This document shows positions 43,763 to 52,292 of a stretch of 64,000 bases of DNA, piece after piece (position 1 is the stretch's first letter; each line of letters opens with the position of its first letter). The notes below the pieces were generated by a model. It was given only the letters and a program-made list of their open reading frames with translations, searched no databases and was not told where the DNA came from. The translations under genes and the position numbers were made by a program. Location: NCBI RefSeq assembly GCF_000757885.1, contig NZ_JQCR01000002.1, positions 682,001 through 746,000 of the forward strand, given 5' to 3'. The DNA is from Paenibacillus wynnii. GTDB taxonomy: Bacteria; Bacillota; Bacilli; Paenibacillales; Paenibacillaceae.

Positions 43763-43782
43763 AATCGATTACGTAATCGATT
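43763..43782. promoter_or_regulatory. Palindromic operator upstream of the 81-residue gene
   Basis: AATCGATTACGTAATCGATT is a perfect 20-bp palindrome, 25 bases before the gene's start codon and directly after a TACAAT-like -10 on the minus strand. The central CG with AT-rich arms is the shape of a LacI/GalR-family site. A near-identical one lies at 53298. Confidence 0.75.
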
Positions 43783-43797
43783 GTATGATAATAAAAT

Positions 43798-43833
43798 AAA
43801 AAAGCGATATCACAACAAGTGTACATCGCTTTT
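43798..43833 (-). terminator. Terminator after the downstream lacI gene
   Basis: AAAAGCGAT / ATCGCTTTT with six T after it on the minus strand. Confidence 0.8.
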
Positions 43834-43863
43834 CGATTCTTTGTTTCTAGGGCATCCTTGATA

Positions 43864-44871
43864 TTAAAAAGAACCCCGAACTATTAACTCTGCAGGCAAT
43901 CGGTAATCTTCAAACGGCTTATCCGGATGCTGTATCCTGCTCATCATTACTTCCGCTGACTTTCTTCCCAACTCAAAAGATTGCTGTTTGATAACAGAGA
44001 TAGGGGGGTCCATAACTTCTGTCCATTCATAGTCATCATACACAATCAATCCGAGTTGATCTGGAACCCTCAGACCTGCGTCACGGATATAAGTGATAAC
44101 TCCTTTTCCCATGATGTTATTGGCTACAAAGAGTGCATCAACATCCTGTTCAGTAGTCAATTTACGGGTGTATTCATAGCCGTTCTCCTGAGTTCCTTCG
44201 CCTATCCATACGAGAGATTCATCGAACTTAATTCCACTATCCATTAAAGCCGTTTTGTAACCTTCCATCCGTTCGTCCACGGAAGTTAACCCTAGTTCGC
44301 TAGTGATATAGCCTATCTTCTTATAGCCTTTGTCTACCAGTGCCTTAATGCCCTGGTACGTTCCCTCTGAACTATCTGAGACGATACAATCGCCAAGCCT
44401 AATTTCACTTTTAGGTTTACGGTCTACGAATACAATAGGATAATCGCCGCTGACACCCTCTTTCTTATATAAGGGAGTCCCGTCCGTCGGTGCAATAATT
44501 AACCCGTCGATATTTTGGGTGTTAAACATTTTTATGCAACGCATTTCTTCTTCATGATTTTCTTGAGAATTGCTGAGCAATAAATGATAACCTGCAGATT
44601 TGAGAATGCTTTCAATCCCATTCGCAATGGACATAAAAAAATGGTTTGAGTTATCATTATTTCGGATCGGTACAATTAGCCCTATAATGCCGGATTTTTT
44701 GTTCCGTAAGGAACGAGCCACGGGGTTAGGGATATAATTCAGTTCATCCATCGCCTGTTTAACCTTTAGCACCACTTCCGGAGACACATATCGCGTTTGA
44801 TTAATTACATGAGATACAGTCGCAGTGGAAACACCGGCATGTTGAGCAACATCTTTAATTCGAGCAGCCAT
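43864..44871 (-). CDS. LacI-family transcriptional regulator (copy 2)
   Basis: A 335-residue regulator. DNA-binding domain RIKDVAQHAGVSTATVSHVI with hinge helix NPVARSLR, then a periplasmic-binding-protein-like effector domain (IIGLIVPIRNNDNSNHFF, DGLIIAPTDG, VFVDRKPK, LIVYDDYEWTEVMDPPISVIKQ). By eye it is about 60 % identical to the regulator at 47140, including the whole helix-turn-helix recognition helix, so both probably read the same operator. It follows the chemoreceptor gene. Effector is probably a sugar, as the domain is that of RbsR/GalR-like proteins. Confidence 0.88.
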   Translation of the reverse strand: MAARIKDVAQHAGVSTATVSHVINQTRYVSPEVVLKVKQAMDELNYIPNPVARSLRNKKSGIIGLIVPIRNNDNSNHFFMSIANGIESILKSAGYHLLLSNSQENHEEEMRCIKMFNTQNIDGLIIAPTDGTPLYKKEGVSGDYPIVFVDRKPKSEIRLGDCIVSDSSEGTYQGIKALVDKGYKKIGYITSELGLTSVDERMEGYKTALMDSGIKFDESLVWIGEGTQENGYEYTRKLTTEQDVDALFVANNIMGKGVITYIRDAGLRVPDQLGLIVYDDYEWTEVMDPPISVIKQQSFELGRKSAEVMMSRIQHPDKPFEDYRLPAELIVRGSF

Positions 44872-44941
44872 ATTAAGAACCTCATCTTAGAGTGTTTTTT
44901 ATTAACATACTTCTTGATATCAGAACTGTCAATAAAACGCA

Positions 44942-46999
44942 CTATAACCTGAATATTTCGACCGTTCTCCTTAATTCCCCGGCTAGGTCGGTTAGCATTG
45001 CCGCACTTGAGCTAATCTCCTGCATGGATGCCATTTGTTCTTCGGTTGCGGCCGATACGGAAGTTGAGCGATCAGCGGAATCTACTGAAATCTCTGTAAT
45101 CTTCTCAATCATTTCTATCAGATTTTCCATATCTGAATGGATGAAGCCGATATCATCTCCAACTGCACCGGTATCCTCCGTAATCTCCGTAACAGCCGAC
45201 ACAATGACGTCAAAGGATAATCCGGCAGACTCCGTTTTTTCTTTACAGGAATGAACAGCTTTCGTGCTACTCTCCATGATGAATACAGCATTCTTCATTT
45301 CGCTTTGAACCTCACGAATCAAATTCTGGATTTCCAGGCCTGCTTCCGAAGAATTTTCAGCCAAGCCGCGGATTTCCTGTGCCACTACAGCAAAAGCTTT
45401 GCCATTTGTACCTGATTGGGAGGCGATAATTCCGGCATTTAACGCCAGTATTGTAGTTCGCTGCGAAATTTGGGAGACAAGATTTACAATCTTGTTAATT
45501 TCCGAAGATTTGGCGCTTAGCAATTCGATAATTCGTACAGATTCTTCAGTTTTACTGTGAACATCCTGAATAAGATGTACGGCCTCCTGAATTTCTTCAT
45601 TCCCTGACTGTGCTTGCTTCAATGTATGCCGTATTAATGATGAAGCAGAGAACATCTTATCCGACATCACTTTCAGCCTTTCGTGGGTGCCATGTATCTT
45701 TACGTTTGCTTCATTCATCTGATTGACCTGAACATCACTGCCAACGGATACCTCCTGAATTTGGCAAGAGATCTCTTCAGCCGCTTTTGCCGTTTGTTCT
45801 GTACTCAGCATTAACTGAACGGATGTATCCGCTACCTGATCGGAGCTGCTATACACTTTTCTTAAGACTCCGTTTAACTGCAGTACCATTCCATTCAACT
45901 GCCCAGACATGTTGCCTAGTTCATCCGCTGAACCAATATCGATTGTATTAGTGAAATCCCCATGGGCCATACTCTCGGCAAATCGGTTAACCTTTTTAAT
46001 TTGGCCCGTAAGATAACTGGAGAACCCATAGATAAGGATAACTACAAAGAGCATAGCCCCCGCAATAATCAGGATAGATTTCACCAGCAGGTCATTTAGA
46101 GGAGCAAACAGTTCGGACTCCGGAATAACCATAGCCAACTTCCATGAGGTTTCTGGTACTTCCTGAAAATAAACACGGTAATTCTGTCCATTGTCCTCAT
46201 AAAAGGTAGACCCCGATGGCTTGGCGAGCATCCTCTTTCCCGCCTGTGAAAGGCTCTCATTGGAATCATTAGCAACATTTGCTGTTAGCACCTTCTTCTT
46301 GTCTTTATCAAACAGATAAGTACCCTTTTTATCCACTAGAAGTGCCCGGCCTGTTGTGCCTGCTTTTATATTTGAAACAATACTTTGTAAATGATCAAAG
46401 TTGATATTTGCGGTAATAACCCCTCTGAGTTCTCCATCAAAATGATAAAAGGGTGCGGCCGTTGTTAATATGGTCGATTTAGAATTCCCATCATAATAGG
46501 GATCAGTCCACACTATTGTATCCGCTGTATCCATGGCGATTTTGTACCATGACTGGTTGGGATAATTGTAGGATTCTGTATTATAATCTTCTGAATATAA
46601 AATTTGGCCGTTAAACCGATAAGCGTAGGAACCAAAAAATTTCAAATAGTCTTTATACTGATAAGGTTCATACCATACCCCGATGCCAAACGTTTCTTCA
46701 TTAGTAGTTAAATACTTCCCAATAAGCGAATACATCTTATCTTTAGACATAACATCTCCGGCGGATTCAACCGTACGCGCCAAAGTCTGGGGCAGCTTCA
46801 TATGGGAAACCAGCTTCGTCTGCATCTCCTGAATAGTAGAATTCAAGAGATACTGCATTTTGGTCTCGATCTCTTTGTTTATTAACTGTTTGGAGTTCTG
46901 GTAAGTAAACCAAGAGAGGACGGTCATGGTTAAAAGCAGCATGGGTAAAGTAAACATCAGAATTTTTAGCCGGAGTGATTTAATCTGGAATATCTTCAT
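44942..46999 (-). CDS. Methyl-accepting chemotaxis protein with dCache sensor
   Basis: A 685-residue chemoreceptor: first membrane helix (ILMFTLPMLLLTMTVLSWF), extracellular double-Cache domain (residues about 40-290, with TIVWTDPYYDGNSKSTILTT), second helix (SILIIAGAMLFVVILIYGF), HAMP domain, and a signalling coiled coil with the hairpin tip AGIIASQSGTNGKAFAVVAQEIRGLAENS. The tip has IIASQSGTNG in place of the usual EAARAGEXG hallmark, a variant tip. Start ATG at 46999 follows AAGGAG. It lies between two LacI genes and has a promoter region like that of rbsB, so it probably reports on the same sugar. Confidence 0.88.
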   Translation of the reverse strand: MKIFQIKSLRLKILMFTLPMLLLTMTVLSWFTYQNSKQLINKEIETKMQYLLNSTIQEMQTKLVSHMKLPQTLARTVESAGDVMSKDKMYSLIGKYLTTNEETFGIGVWYEPYQYKDYLKFFGSYAYRFNGQILYSEDYNTESYNYPNQSWYKIAMDTADTIVWTDPYYDGNSKSTILTTAAPFYHFDGELRGVITANINFDHLQSIVSNIKAGTTGRALLVDKKGTYLFDKDKKKVLTANVANDSNESLSQAGKRMLAKPSGSTFYEDNGQNYRVYFQEVPETSWKLAMVIPESELFAPLNDLLVKSILIIAGAMLFVVILIYGFSSYLTGQIKKVNRFAESMAHGDFTNTIDIGSADELGNMSGQLNGMVLQLNGVLRKVYSSSDQVADTSVQLMLSTEQTAKAAEEISCQIQEVSVGSDVQVNQMNEANVKIHGTHERLKVMSDKMFSASSLIRHTLKQAQSGNEEIQEAVHLIQDVHSKTEESVRIIELLSAKSSEINKIVNLVSQISQRTTILALNAGIIASQSGTNGKAFAVVAQEIRGLAENSSEAGLEIQNLIREVQSEMKNAVFIMESSTKAVHSCKEKTESAGLSFDVIVSAVTEITEDTGAVGDDIGFIHSDMENLIEMIEKITEISVDSADRSTSVSAATEEQMASMQEISSSAAMLTDLAGELRRTVEIFRL

Positions 47000-47047
47000 A
47001 TGGATTACTCCTTGAAATCTACTTATAAGGCATGACATAATATTAAA

Positions 47048-47133
47048 TGTATAATGTGACCATTATGCGCAATCAACCAAGGGTGAATCTGAACGACATC
47101 TATTTAGCCGTAGGTCGTCCGGATTCGCTTCTT
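47048..47133 (-). promoter_or_regulatory. Chemoreceptor promoter module (copy A)
   Basis: On the minus strand TTGATT (47076-47071), 17 bases, TATACA (47053-47048). Upstream of the -35 lies a conserved block (CGGCTAAATAGAT with ACGAC/GTCGT arms, 47118-47092). The full 85-bp block is about 85 % like the one upstream of rbsB. Confidence 0.65.
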
Positions 47134-47139
47134 TATCGA

Positions 47140-48138
47140 TCAAAAAGAACCTCGTACAATTAATTCCGCCTCCAATAAATGTCCCTGGCATATGGAATCA
47201 GACCGTTTTATACGTTTAAGCATAATTTCTGCCGCTCTTCTTCCCACTTCGCAGGAAGGCTGACGGATAACTGATAGGGGTGGATTAACTATTCCTGTCC
47301 ATTCATAATCATCAAATCCAATTAACGCTATGTCGCCAGGAATATCATAATGGTTGTCCTTTAAATATTTTACGGCTCCAAGACTCATGGCGTTATTAGC
47401 TACGAAGACTGCCGTTATGACTTCTTGACTGATTAGTTCCTTGGTCATTTCATATCCCGAGGCCCCGTTCAAGTCGCCTATTCGAATATAATCCTCATTG
47501 AACCCAATGCCATAATCCTCTAAAGCCTTACGGTATCCATTAAACCTGTCGTTACTTGTAGGAATATCCATCCTCCCTGCGATGAATCCTATCTTACGGT
47601 GTCCCTTTTCAATTAAGGCAGAAACTCCACGGTACGCACTTTTCATCCCATCGACCAAAACCCAGTCTCCTGGTACCCCCTCAGGTCTTCGGTCAAAAAA
47701 TACAATAGGGTAATGACCAAATAGACCACAACTTTCACGGGTGATTCCAGAGGTAGGGGCGATTATCAGTCCGTCGATGCGCTGCGTATTAAACATTTTT
47801 ATCCGCTCAATTTCCTCGATTGGATCTTCATGCGAATTGCTTACTAATAAATGATAGCCATTTTTACTCAGAACCTCTTCAATTCCATTAGCTACTGAAA
47901 GAAAAAAGTTGTTAGAATTGTCGTTAGTCTTAATCGGCACAATTAATCCGATCGTATTTGACTTCCGACTTCGGAGAGACCTCGCCACCATATTGGGGAT
48001 ATATTGAAGCCGTTTCATGGCTTCCTCAACTTTCAGTTTGACTTCATCCGACACAAATTTGGTATCGTTAATTACATGTGAAACTGTAGCTGTTGAAACC
48101 CCTGCTTCCTTAGCAACGTCTTTAATTCTGGTTGTCAT
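47140..48138 (-). CDS. LacI-family transcriptional regulator (copy 1, RbsR-like)
   Basis: A 332-residue regulator with helix-turn-helix RIKDVAKEAGVSTATVSHVI, hinge NMVARSLRSRKS, and a sugar-binding-type effector domain (NTIGLIVPIKTNDNSNNFFL, DGLIIAPTSGIT, ALIGFDDYEWTGIVNPPLSVIRQ). It directly follows rbsC after a hairpin-containing gap and is likely the local repressor of the ribose-type importer. Close paralogue of the regulator at 43864. ATG has GGGAGAAGG close before it. Confidence 0.88.
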   Translation of the reverse strand: MTTRIKDVAKEAGVSTATVSHVINDTKFVSDEVKLKVEEAMKRLQYIPNMVARSLRSRKSNTIGLIVPIKTNDNSNNFFLSVANGIEEVLSKNGYHLLVSNSHEDPIEEIERIKMFNTQRIDGLIIAPTSGITRESCGLFGHYPIVFFDRRPEGVPGDWVLVDGMKSAYRGVSALIEKGHRKIGFIAGRMDIPTSNDRFNGYRKALEDYGIGFNEDYIRIGDLNGASGYEMTKELISQEVITAVFVANNAMSLGAVKYLKDNHYDIPGDIALIGFDDYEWTGIVNPPLSVIRQPSCEVGRRAAEIMLKRIKRSDSICQGHLLEAELIVRGSF

Positions 48139-48191
48139 CCTTCTCCCAGCCCCCTTAATTCACCTATGAGTCCTTCCTAGTTAGATAAGAC

Positions 48192-48230
48192 ATCCCTGCC
48201 ATGTCAAACTTAAGATGAACAGGCAGGGAT
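48192..48230 (-). terminator. Hairpin between rbsC and lacI
   Basis: ATCCCTGCC / GGCAGGGAT, nine perfect pairs. Few T after it, so termination is probably partial. Confidence 0.5.
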
Positions 48231-48248
48231 ACACCTAAAACGGATGGA

Positions 48249-49220
48249 CTAGTTGCGAAGCTTATCCAAGAGTACGGCAATTACAATGACAAGACCCTTT
48301 ACAATCATTTGCCAATAAAAGTCAACATTCAGTAGCGTTAGACCGTTACTTAAAACAGCCATAATCAATACGCCGATAATCGTTCCTTGAATTCGGCCTA
48401 CCCCACCTACAAAGCTCGTTCCTCCCAAAATAACAGCCGCAATGGCATCCAGCTCAAAGCTCACGCCAGCATTCGGTTGACCAGAGATGACGCGACCGGC
48501 CATTACCACCCCAGCGATACCGGCCATCAGACCGCTAATGGAATATACGTTAATCAATGTCTTCTCCACTTTAATTCCCGTTAAGCGGGCGGCTTCTTCA
48601 TTACCGCCAATGGCGTAAACGTGGCGACCAAACATCGTATATTTTAAAACAAAGAACATAATGACATATACGACCATCATAATGTAGATGGGTGTCGGAA
48701 TACCAAGAATGGAACCCGCACCGAAAAAAATGAAAAACTTATTCTTAAGCACCAAAGGCAAACCACCGCTAATAACAAAAGCGACGCCCCGGAGGTATGT
48801 CATACTACCAAGAGTAACAACAAAAGCAGGCAGCTTCGTAACCGCTGTAAAATACCCGTTAATTACACCGGCAAAGTATCCTGTTCCAATTCCAGCAAGC
48901 ATCGCTATTAGAGGAGGGAAGCCCGCATTAGACAGCATTACGGAAATAACGCCAGATAATGCAAGGGTAGAGCCAACCGATAGATCAATCCCTCCGGTAA
49001 GGATAACTACGGTCATCCCCGCAGCCAGTATCGCCGTAATGGAGGACTGTTTTAGGATATTCAGGACATTATTAACCTCTGTAAAATAAGGAGCGAATAA
49101 AGCCATGATGATACAGAGTAATATCAGGATAATCAGCATGCCGAGCTGATTCCAGACCGGCAGAACCTTCTGCTTCAACGATACGGAATTACCCGATGAG
49201 AGTTGTGTATTTGGATTCAT
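48249..49220 (-). CDS. rbsC: Ribose-type ABC transporter permease
   Basis: A 323-residue membrane protein with about ten helices, BPD_transp_2 family. ILTGGIDLSVGSTLALSGV and GGNEEAARLTGIKVEKTLI and GRISGQPNAGVSFELDAIAAVILGGTSF are signature blocks of RbsC-type permeases (shown in pieces, the last as VISGQPNAG). Its ATG overlaps the rbsA stop (ATGA). Part of rbsB-rbsA-rbsC. True sugar may be ribose, xylose or another pentose/hexose. Confidence 0.9.
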   Translation of the reverse strand: MNPNTQLSSGNSVSLKQKVLPVWNQLGMLIILILLCIIMALFAPYFTEVNNVLNILKQSSITAILAAGMTVVILTGGIDLSVGSTLALSGVISVMLSNAGFPPLIAMLAGIGTGYFAGVINGYFTAVTKLPAFVVTLGSMTYLRGVAFVISGGLPLVLKNKFFIFFGAGSILGIPTPIYIMMVVYVIMFFVLKYTMFGRHVYAIGGNEEAARLTGIKVEKTLINVYSISGLMAGIAGVVMAGRVISGQPNAGVSFELDAIAAVILGGTSFVGGVGRIQGTIIGVLIMAVLSNGLTLLNVDFYWQMIVKGLVIVIAVLLDKLRN

Positions 49221-50803
49221 TTTTTTATCTCCCCTGTTGCAAAATACATTATTTTTTCCTGGGTTGCTTCTTCTTTGGACAGTTCTGCCTTCAGCTTCCC
49301 TTCATGCATTACGAGAATTCGATCGCTTACTCCAAGGATCTCAGGGAGCTCCGAAGAAACCATCAGCACCGCTAGTCCTTTTTCCGCTAACTCGCATATG
49401 ATTTTATGAATCTCAGTTTTCGCCCCTACATCTACTCCACGTGTAGGCTCATCCAGCAGCAATACTTTCGGTCCGATGGATAACCAACGGGCAATAACGA
49501 TCTTCTGCTGATTTCCTCCGCTAAGGCCCATTACATTCTGCTCAATGGAGGCTGCCCGGACACCCAGATCCTTCATATACTTGTTGATCTCTGCGTTCAT
49601 GCTCGCATATTGAAGAACTCCACCTTTGCGGTAAAGATGCATCTGGTTCATAATCATGTTCTCTTTGACCGAAAGATTGGGGAATAAACCTTGTTCCTTT
49701 CTGCTCTCCGGTACGTGTGCAATGCCATGCTTCATCGCTTCAATGGGCGACTTTATGTTCACCGGCTTGCCGTTCAGCTTGATTACTCCGCTTGTCATTT
49801 TACTGATACCGAATATGGCTCTAATTAGCTCCGTCCGTCCTGCACCAACTAAACCTGCCAATCCAACAATCTCTCCGGGATAGATTTTCAGGGAGATGTT
49901 CTTGACAATCCCCTTATCGCATACGTCGATGAGTTCTAGAACAGGTTCTCCCTGTGGAGTGACCAGCGGGGAGAACTTTTTCTGGAAAAGGTCGTTTAAA
50001 TCTCTACCGACCATTTGCTTAACAAGCTGTTCAGGATTGGTTTCTGCAATCGGGTGACTGGAAATCCATTGACCGTCGCGGAGAATCGTACACCGGTCTG
50101 AAATCTTGAAAATTTCATCCATCCGGTGAGAGATATAGACGATAGCTACACCTTTTTCCCTTAGATCGTTAATGATGACAAATAACTTGTCGATCTCTTT
50201 ATCAGTCAATGAAGCTGTAGGCTCATCCATAATCAATACTTCAGAATTAAATGACAGTGCCCTGGCAATCTCTACAATTTGCTGTTGGGCAACACTCAGT
50301 TCGGATACTCTGAGCTTTGGATTTAAATCAGAACCAATCGATTCCAGGACTATTTTCGTTTTTTTGAAAATCTCATCCCATTGCACAAGGCCCAGTTTAT
50401 TCTTGGGAAACTTGGTCCCCATAAGTATGTTTTCGCCGATCGTCAGATTCGGAGACAAGCTTATCTCTTGATGAATGACGCTGATCCCTTTCCCTCTTGC
50501 TTCAAGCGGGCTGTGCCAAGCCATTTCTTCACCTTTATAAATAATCCTGCCGGAATCCGGGCGATAAATGCCTGCCATAATCTTCATCAGCGTTGATTTT
50601 CCAGCACCGTTCTCACCCATTAAGGCATGGACTTCGCCTTTGCGCAGCTCCAGATTAATATTGCGGAGTACTTGTACACCTGAAAAGGATTTATGAATAG
50701 CTTCCATGCTTAGGATGATATCTTTCGAACAGTCTTCTTTGGACGTCCGGTATAATTGTGAATCTACTGCAGAAGACACAGTCAATTCCTCCTTCACTCC
50801 CAT
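49217..50803 (-). CDS. rbsA: Ribose-type ABC transporter ATP-binding protein
   Basis: A 528-residue double ATPase. Domain 1: Walker A GENGAGKST, signature LSVAQQQIVEI, Walker B VLIMDEPTASL. Domain 2: GLVGAGRTEL in place of a full Walker A, LSGGNQQKIVI, and VLLLDEPTRGVDVGAK. The degenerate second P-loop is normal for RbsA/XylG/MglA. Start ATG at 50803 adds about 30 residues before the first strand; a GTG eight codons in has a better ribosome site (AAGGAGG) and could be the true start. Confidence 0.9.
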   Translation of the reverse strand: MGVKEELTVSSAVDSQLYRTSKEDCSKDIILSMEAIHKSFSGVQVLRNINLELRKGEVHALMGENGAGKSTLMKIMAGIYRPDSGRIIYKGEEMAWHSPLEARGKGISVIHQEISLSPNLTIGENILMGTKFPKNKLGLVQWDEIFKKTKIVLESIGSDLNPKLRVSELSVAQQQIVEIARALSFNSEVLIMDEPTASLTDKEIDKLFVIINDLREKGVAIVYISHRMDEIFKISDRCTILRDGQWISSHPIAETNPEQLVKQMVGRDLNDLFQKKFSPLVTPQGEPVLELIDVCDKGIVKNISLKIYPGEIVGLAGLVGAGRTELIRAIFGISKMTSGVIKLNGKPVNIKSPIEAMKHGIAHVPESRKEQGLFPNLSVKENMIMNQMHLYRKGGVLQYASMNAEINKYMKDLGVRAASIEQNVMGLSGGNQQKIVIARWLSIGPKVLLLDEPTRGVDVGAKTEIHKIICELAEKGLAVLMVSSELPEILGVSDRILVMHEGKLKAELSKEEATQEKIMYFATGEIKK

Positions 50804-50840
50804 ATTGCCTCATTTTGAATTTGGATCTATTCTGGTAAAG

Positions 50841-50871
50841 CAGGTGGTGCCCTAAGGAAGGACACCACCTG
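50841..50871 (-). terminator. Hairpin between rbsB and rbsA
   Basis: CAGGTGGTG / CACCACCTG, nine perfect pairs plus inner GCCC/GGAC, right after the rbsB stop. As in the nup operon it probably attenuates transcription into the ATPase gene and stabilises the binding-protein message. Confidence 0.6.
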
Positions 50872-50880
50872 AGCTACCTT

Positions 50881-51888
50881 TTACCAGCCTCTGTAAGAAT
50901 CCACGTTGTCTTGAGTAATCAGTTCTACCGGAATCAGAATTTGCTGTTCTACTTTTTCACCATCAAGAATTTTAATGCCGATTTCAACCGCTTTCAGAAC
51001 CATTTCATTAGGGAACTGGGCAGAAGTTGCTGCGAAGGCTTTCTTTTCTTTGAGTGCATCAACAGCTTCGGGTGCACCGTCAACCCCTACGATAAAGAAC
51101 TCGTCGCCTCGTCCTGCTTGCTCTGCAGCAATTTTTACGCCCACACCTTCAGGGTCATTGATAGCGAATACTGCATTGATATCCTTATTGGCTTGAAGGA
51201 TATTCTCCATAACGCTCAGAGCCTTCTCACGGTTTCCTTCTCCGTTTTGCTTGGAAATTACTTTAATATCAGGGAACGCTTTAATACCTTCTTCAAAGCC
51301 TTTAATTCGGTCTGTTACAGCGGATACCGGGGGACCGTCAATAATAACAATATTGCCTTTTCCTCCAAGACGATCAGCAAGATACTGTGCTGCCAGTGTT
51401 CCGGCCATCACGTTATCAGACATAACTACAGAATCAATTCCACCATCAGCAGAACCATCCACACAGATTACCGGGATGCCGGCAGTTTTGGCTTGCTGAA
51501 CGGCTGCCGCGATGCCTTTGGAATCAAAAGGGCTCAGAAGGATAAGGTCTACTTTTTTGGTAATAAAGTCTTCGATTTGTGCCGTTTGCTTAGCGAGATC
51601 CTGATCTGCACTTACAGTGATAACTTCGGCATTATATTTGGTCGCTACTTCTTGAGCGCCTTTGGACATTGCCACAAAGAACGGATTGCTAAGTGATGGC
51701 ACAGTCAAACCTATTTTGAGCTTCTTTGCTTCCTTAGCCGGTTCCGTAGTTGCAGCTGTATCCGTTGTATTCGCCGCTTTATTCTCTCCTTTATTGTTCG
51801 TAGCTGTATTATTATTTGAGGAACAAGCGGACAGCACGACTAGAAGAAACAAAGAAATTAGGATCATTAAAGACTTAGTATTTTTCAA
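50881..51888 (-). CDS. rbsB: Ribose-type sugar-binding lipoprotein
   Basis: A 335-residue substrate-binding protein; lipobox LSAC gives the acylated Cys at about residue 22, then a Asn/Thr-rich linker. The fold is the Peripla_BP_4 type with IGLTVPSLSNPFFVAMSKGA, ILLSPFDSKGIAAAVQQAK, VICVDGSADGG, IVIIDGPPVSAVTDRIKGFEE (in blocks). Start TTG at 51888 is six bases after GGAGGT; the next upstream TTG at 51903 overlaps that ribosome site and is unlikely. First gene of rbsB-A-C, with its own promoter module. Confidence 0.9.
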   Translation of the reverse strand: MKNTKSLMILISLFLLVVLSACSSNNNTATNNKGENKAANTTDTAATTEPAKEAKKLKIGLTVPSLSNPFFVAMSKGAQEVATKYNAEVITVSADQDLAKQTAQIEDFITKKVDLILLSPFDSKGIAAAVQQAKTAGIPVICVDGSADGGIDSVVMSDNVMAGTLAAQYLADRLGGKGNIVIIDGPPVSAVTDRIKGFEEGIKAFPDIKVISKQNGEGNREKALSVMENILQANKDINAVFAINDPEGVGVKIAAEQAGRGDEFFIVGVDGAPEAVDALKEKKAFAATSAQFPNEMVLKAVEIGIKILDGEKVEQQILIPVELITQDNVDSYRGW

Positions 51889-51911
51889 ATGGAATACCTC
51901 CAATAGTTTTT

Positions 51912-51926
51912 ATAAAAGCGTTTTCA
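51912..51926. promoter_or_regulatory. cre/LacI-type operator in the rbsB leader
   Basis: TGAAAACGCTTTTAT on the minus strand matches the cre/LacI-family consensus (TGAAAACGCTTTCA, one or two differences) and lies between the -10 and the ribosome site of rbsB. Confidence 0.65.
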
Positions 51927-51935
51927 TTAAGTATA

Positions 51936-52020
51936 ATTATGTGACCTATGCAGTCGAAATCAACCATGAGTGAATCAGGACGATATCTATTTAGCCGTAG
52001 ACCGTCGAATTCGCTCCTTA
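51936..52020 (-). promoter_or_regulatory. rbsB promoter module (copy B)
   Basis: On the minus strand TTGATT (51963-51958), 16 bases, CATAAT (51941-51936). Upstream the same CGGCTAAATAGAT block with pairing arms (ACGGT / ATCGT) recurs as ahead of the chemoreceptor gene, pointing to a shared activator site. The gap 51904-52292 also holds a second cre-like site TGTAAGCGCTTCTAC (52126-52112) and a copy of the TTAATCGATTACC half operator (52212-52224). Confidence 0.6.
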
Positions 52021-52111
52021 TAAGACACCTCCCCTTTTTATAACTTCCGATGCCCCCTGAATCTCCTATCACTTTAATCTTCCTGACCACCCCCTTAAAG
52101 TAATAATTCCA

Positions 52112-52126
52112 GTAGAAGCGCTTACA
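52112..52126. promoter_or_regulatory. Second cre-like site upstream of rbsB
   Basis: TGTAAGCGCTTCTAC on the minus strand, 12 of 14 positions of a cre consensus, about 165 bases upstream of the rbsB -35. Confidence 0.45.
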
Positions 52127-52292
52127 TTAAGACGTTATAAACGAAAGTTAATATTACCCAGGGAATGCCTGTATTGATCATTTGTGCTCATTTATGATTA
52201 CTAAGTACTATTTAATCGATTACCTTATTATAATTTGAATTATAATCCGCTTGTTTTGTACTGTCAATTAAAAAATGAGCAAAAACATTCAT

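Noticed and set aside
50911-51696. 261-codon open frame on the plus strand
   Set aside because: Antisense shadow of rbsB; composition rich in Cys, Tyr and Phe typical of reverse-strand reading.
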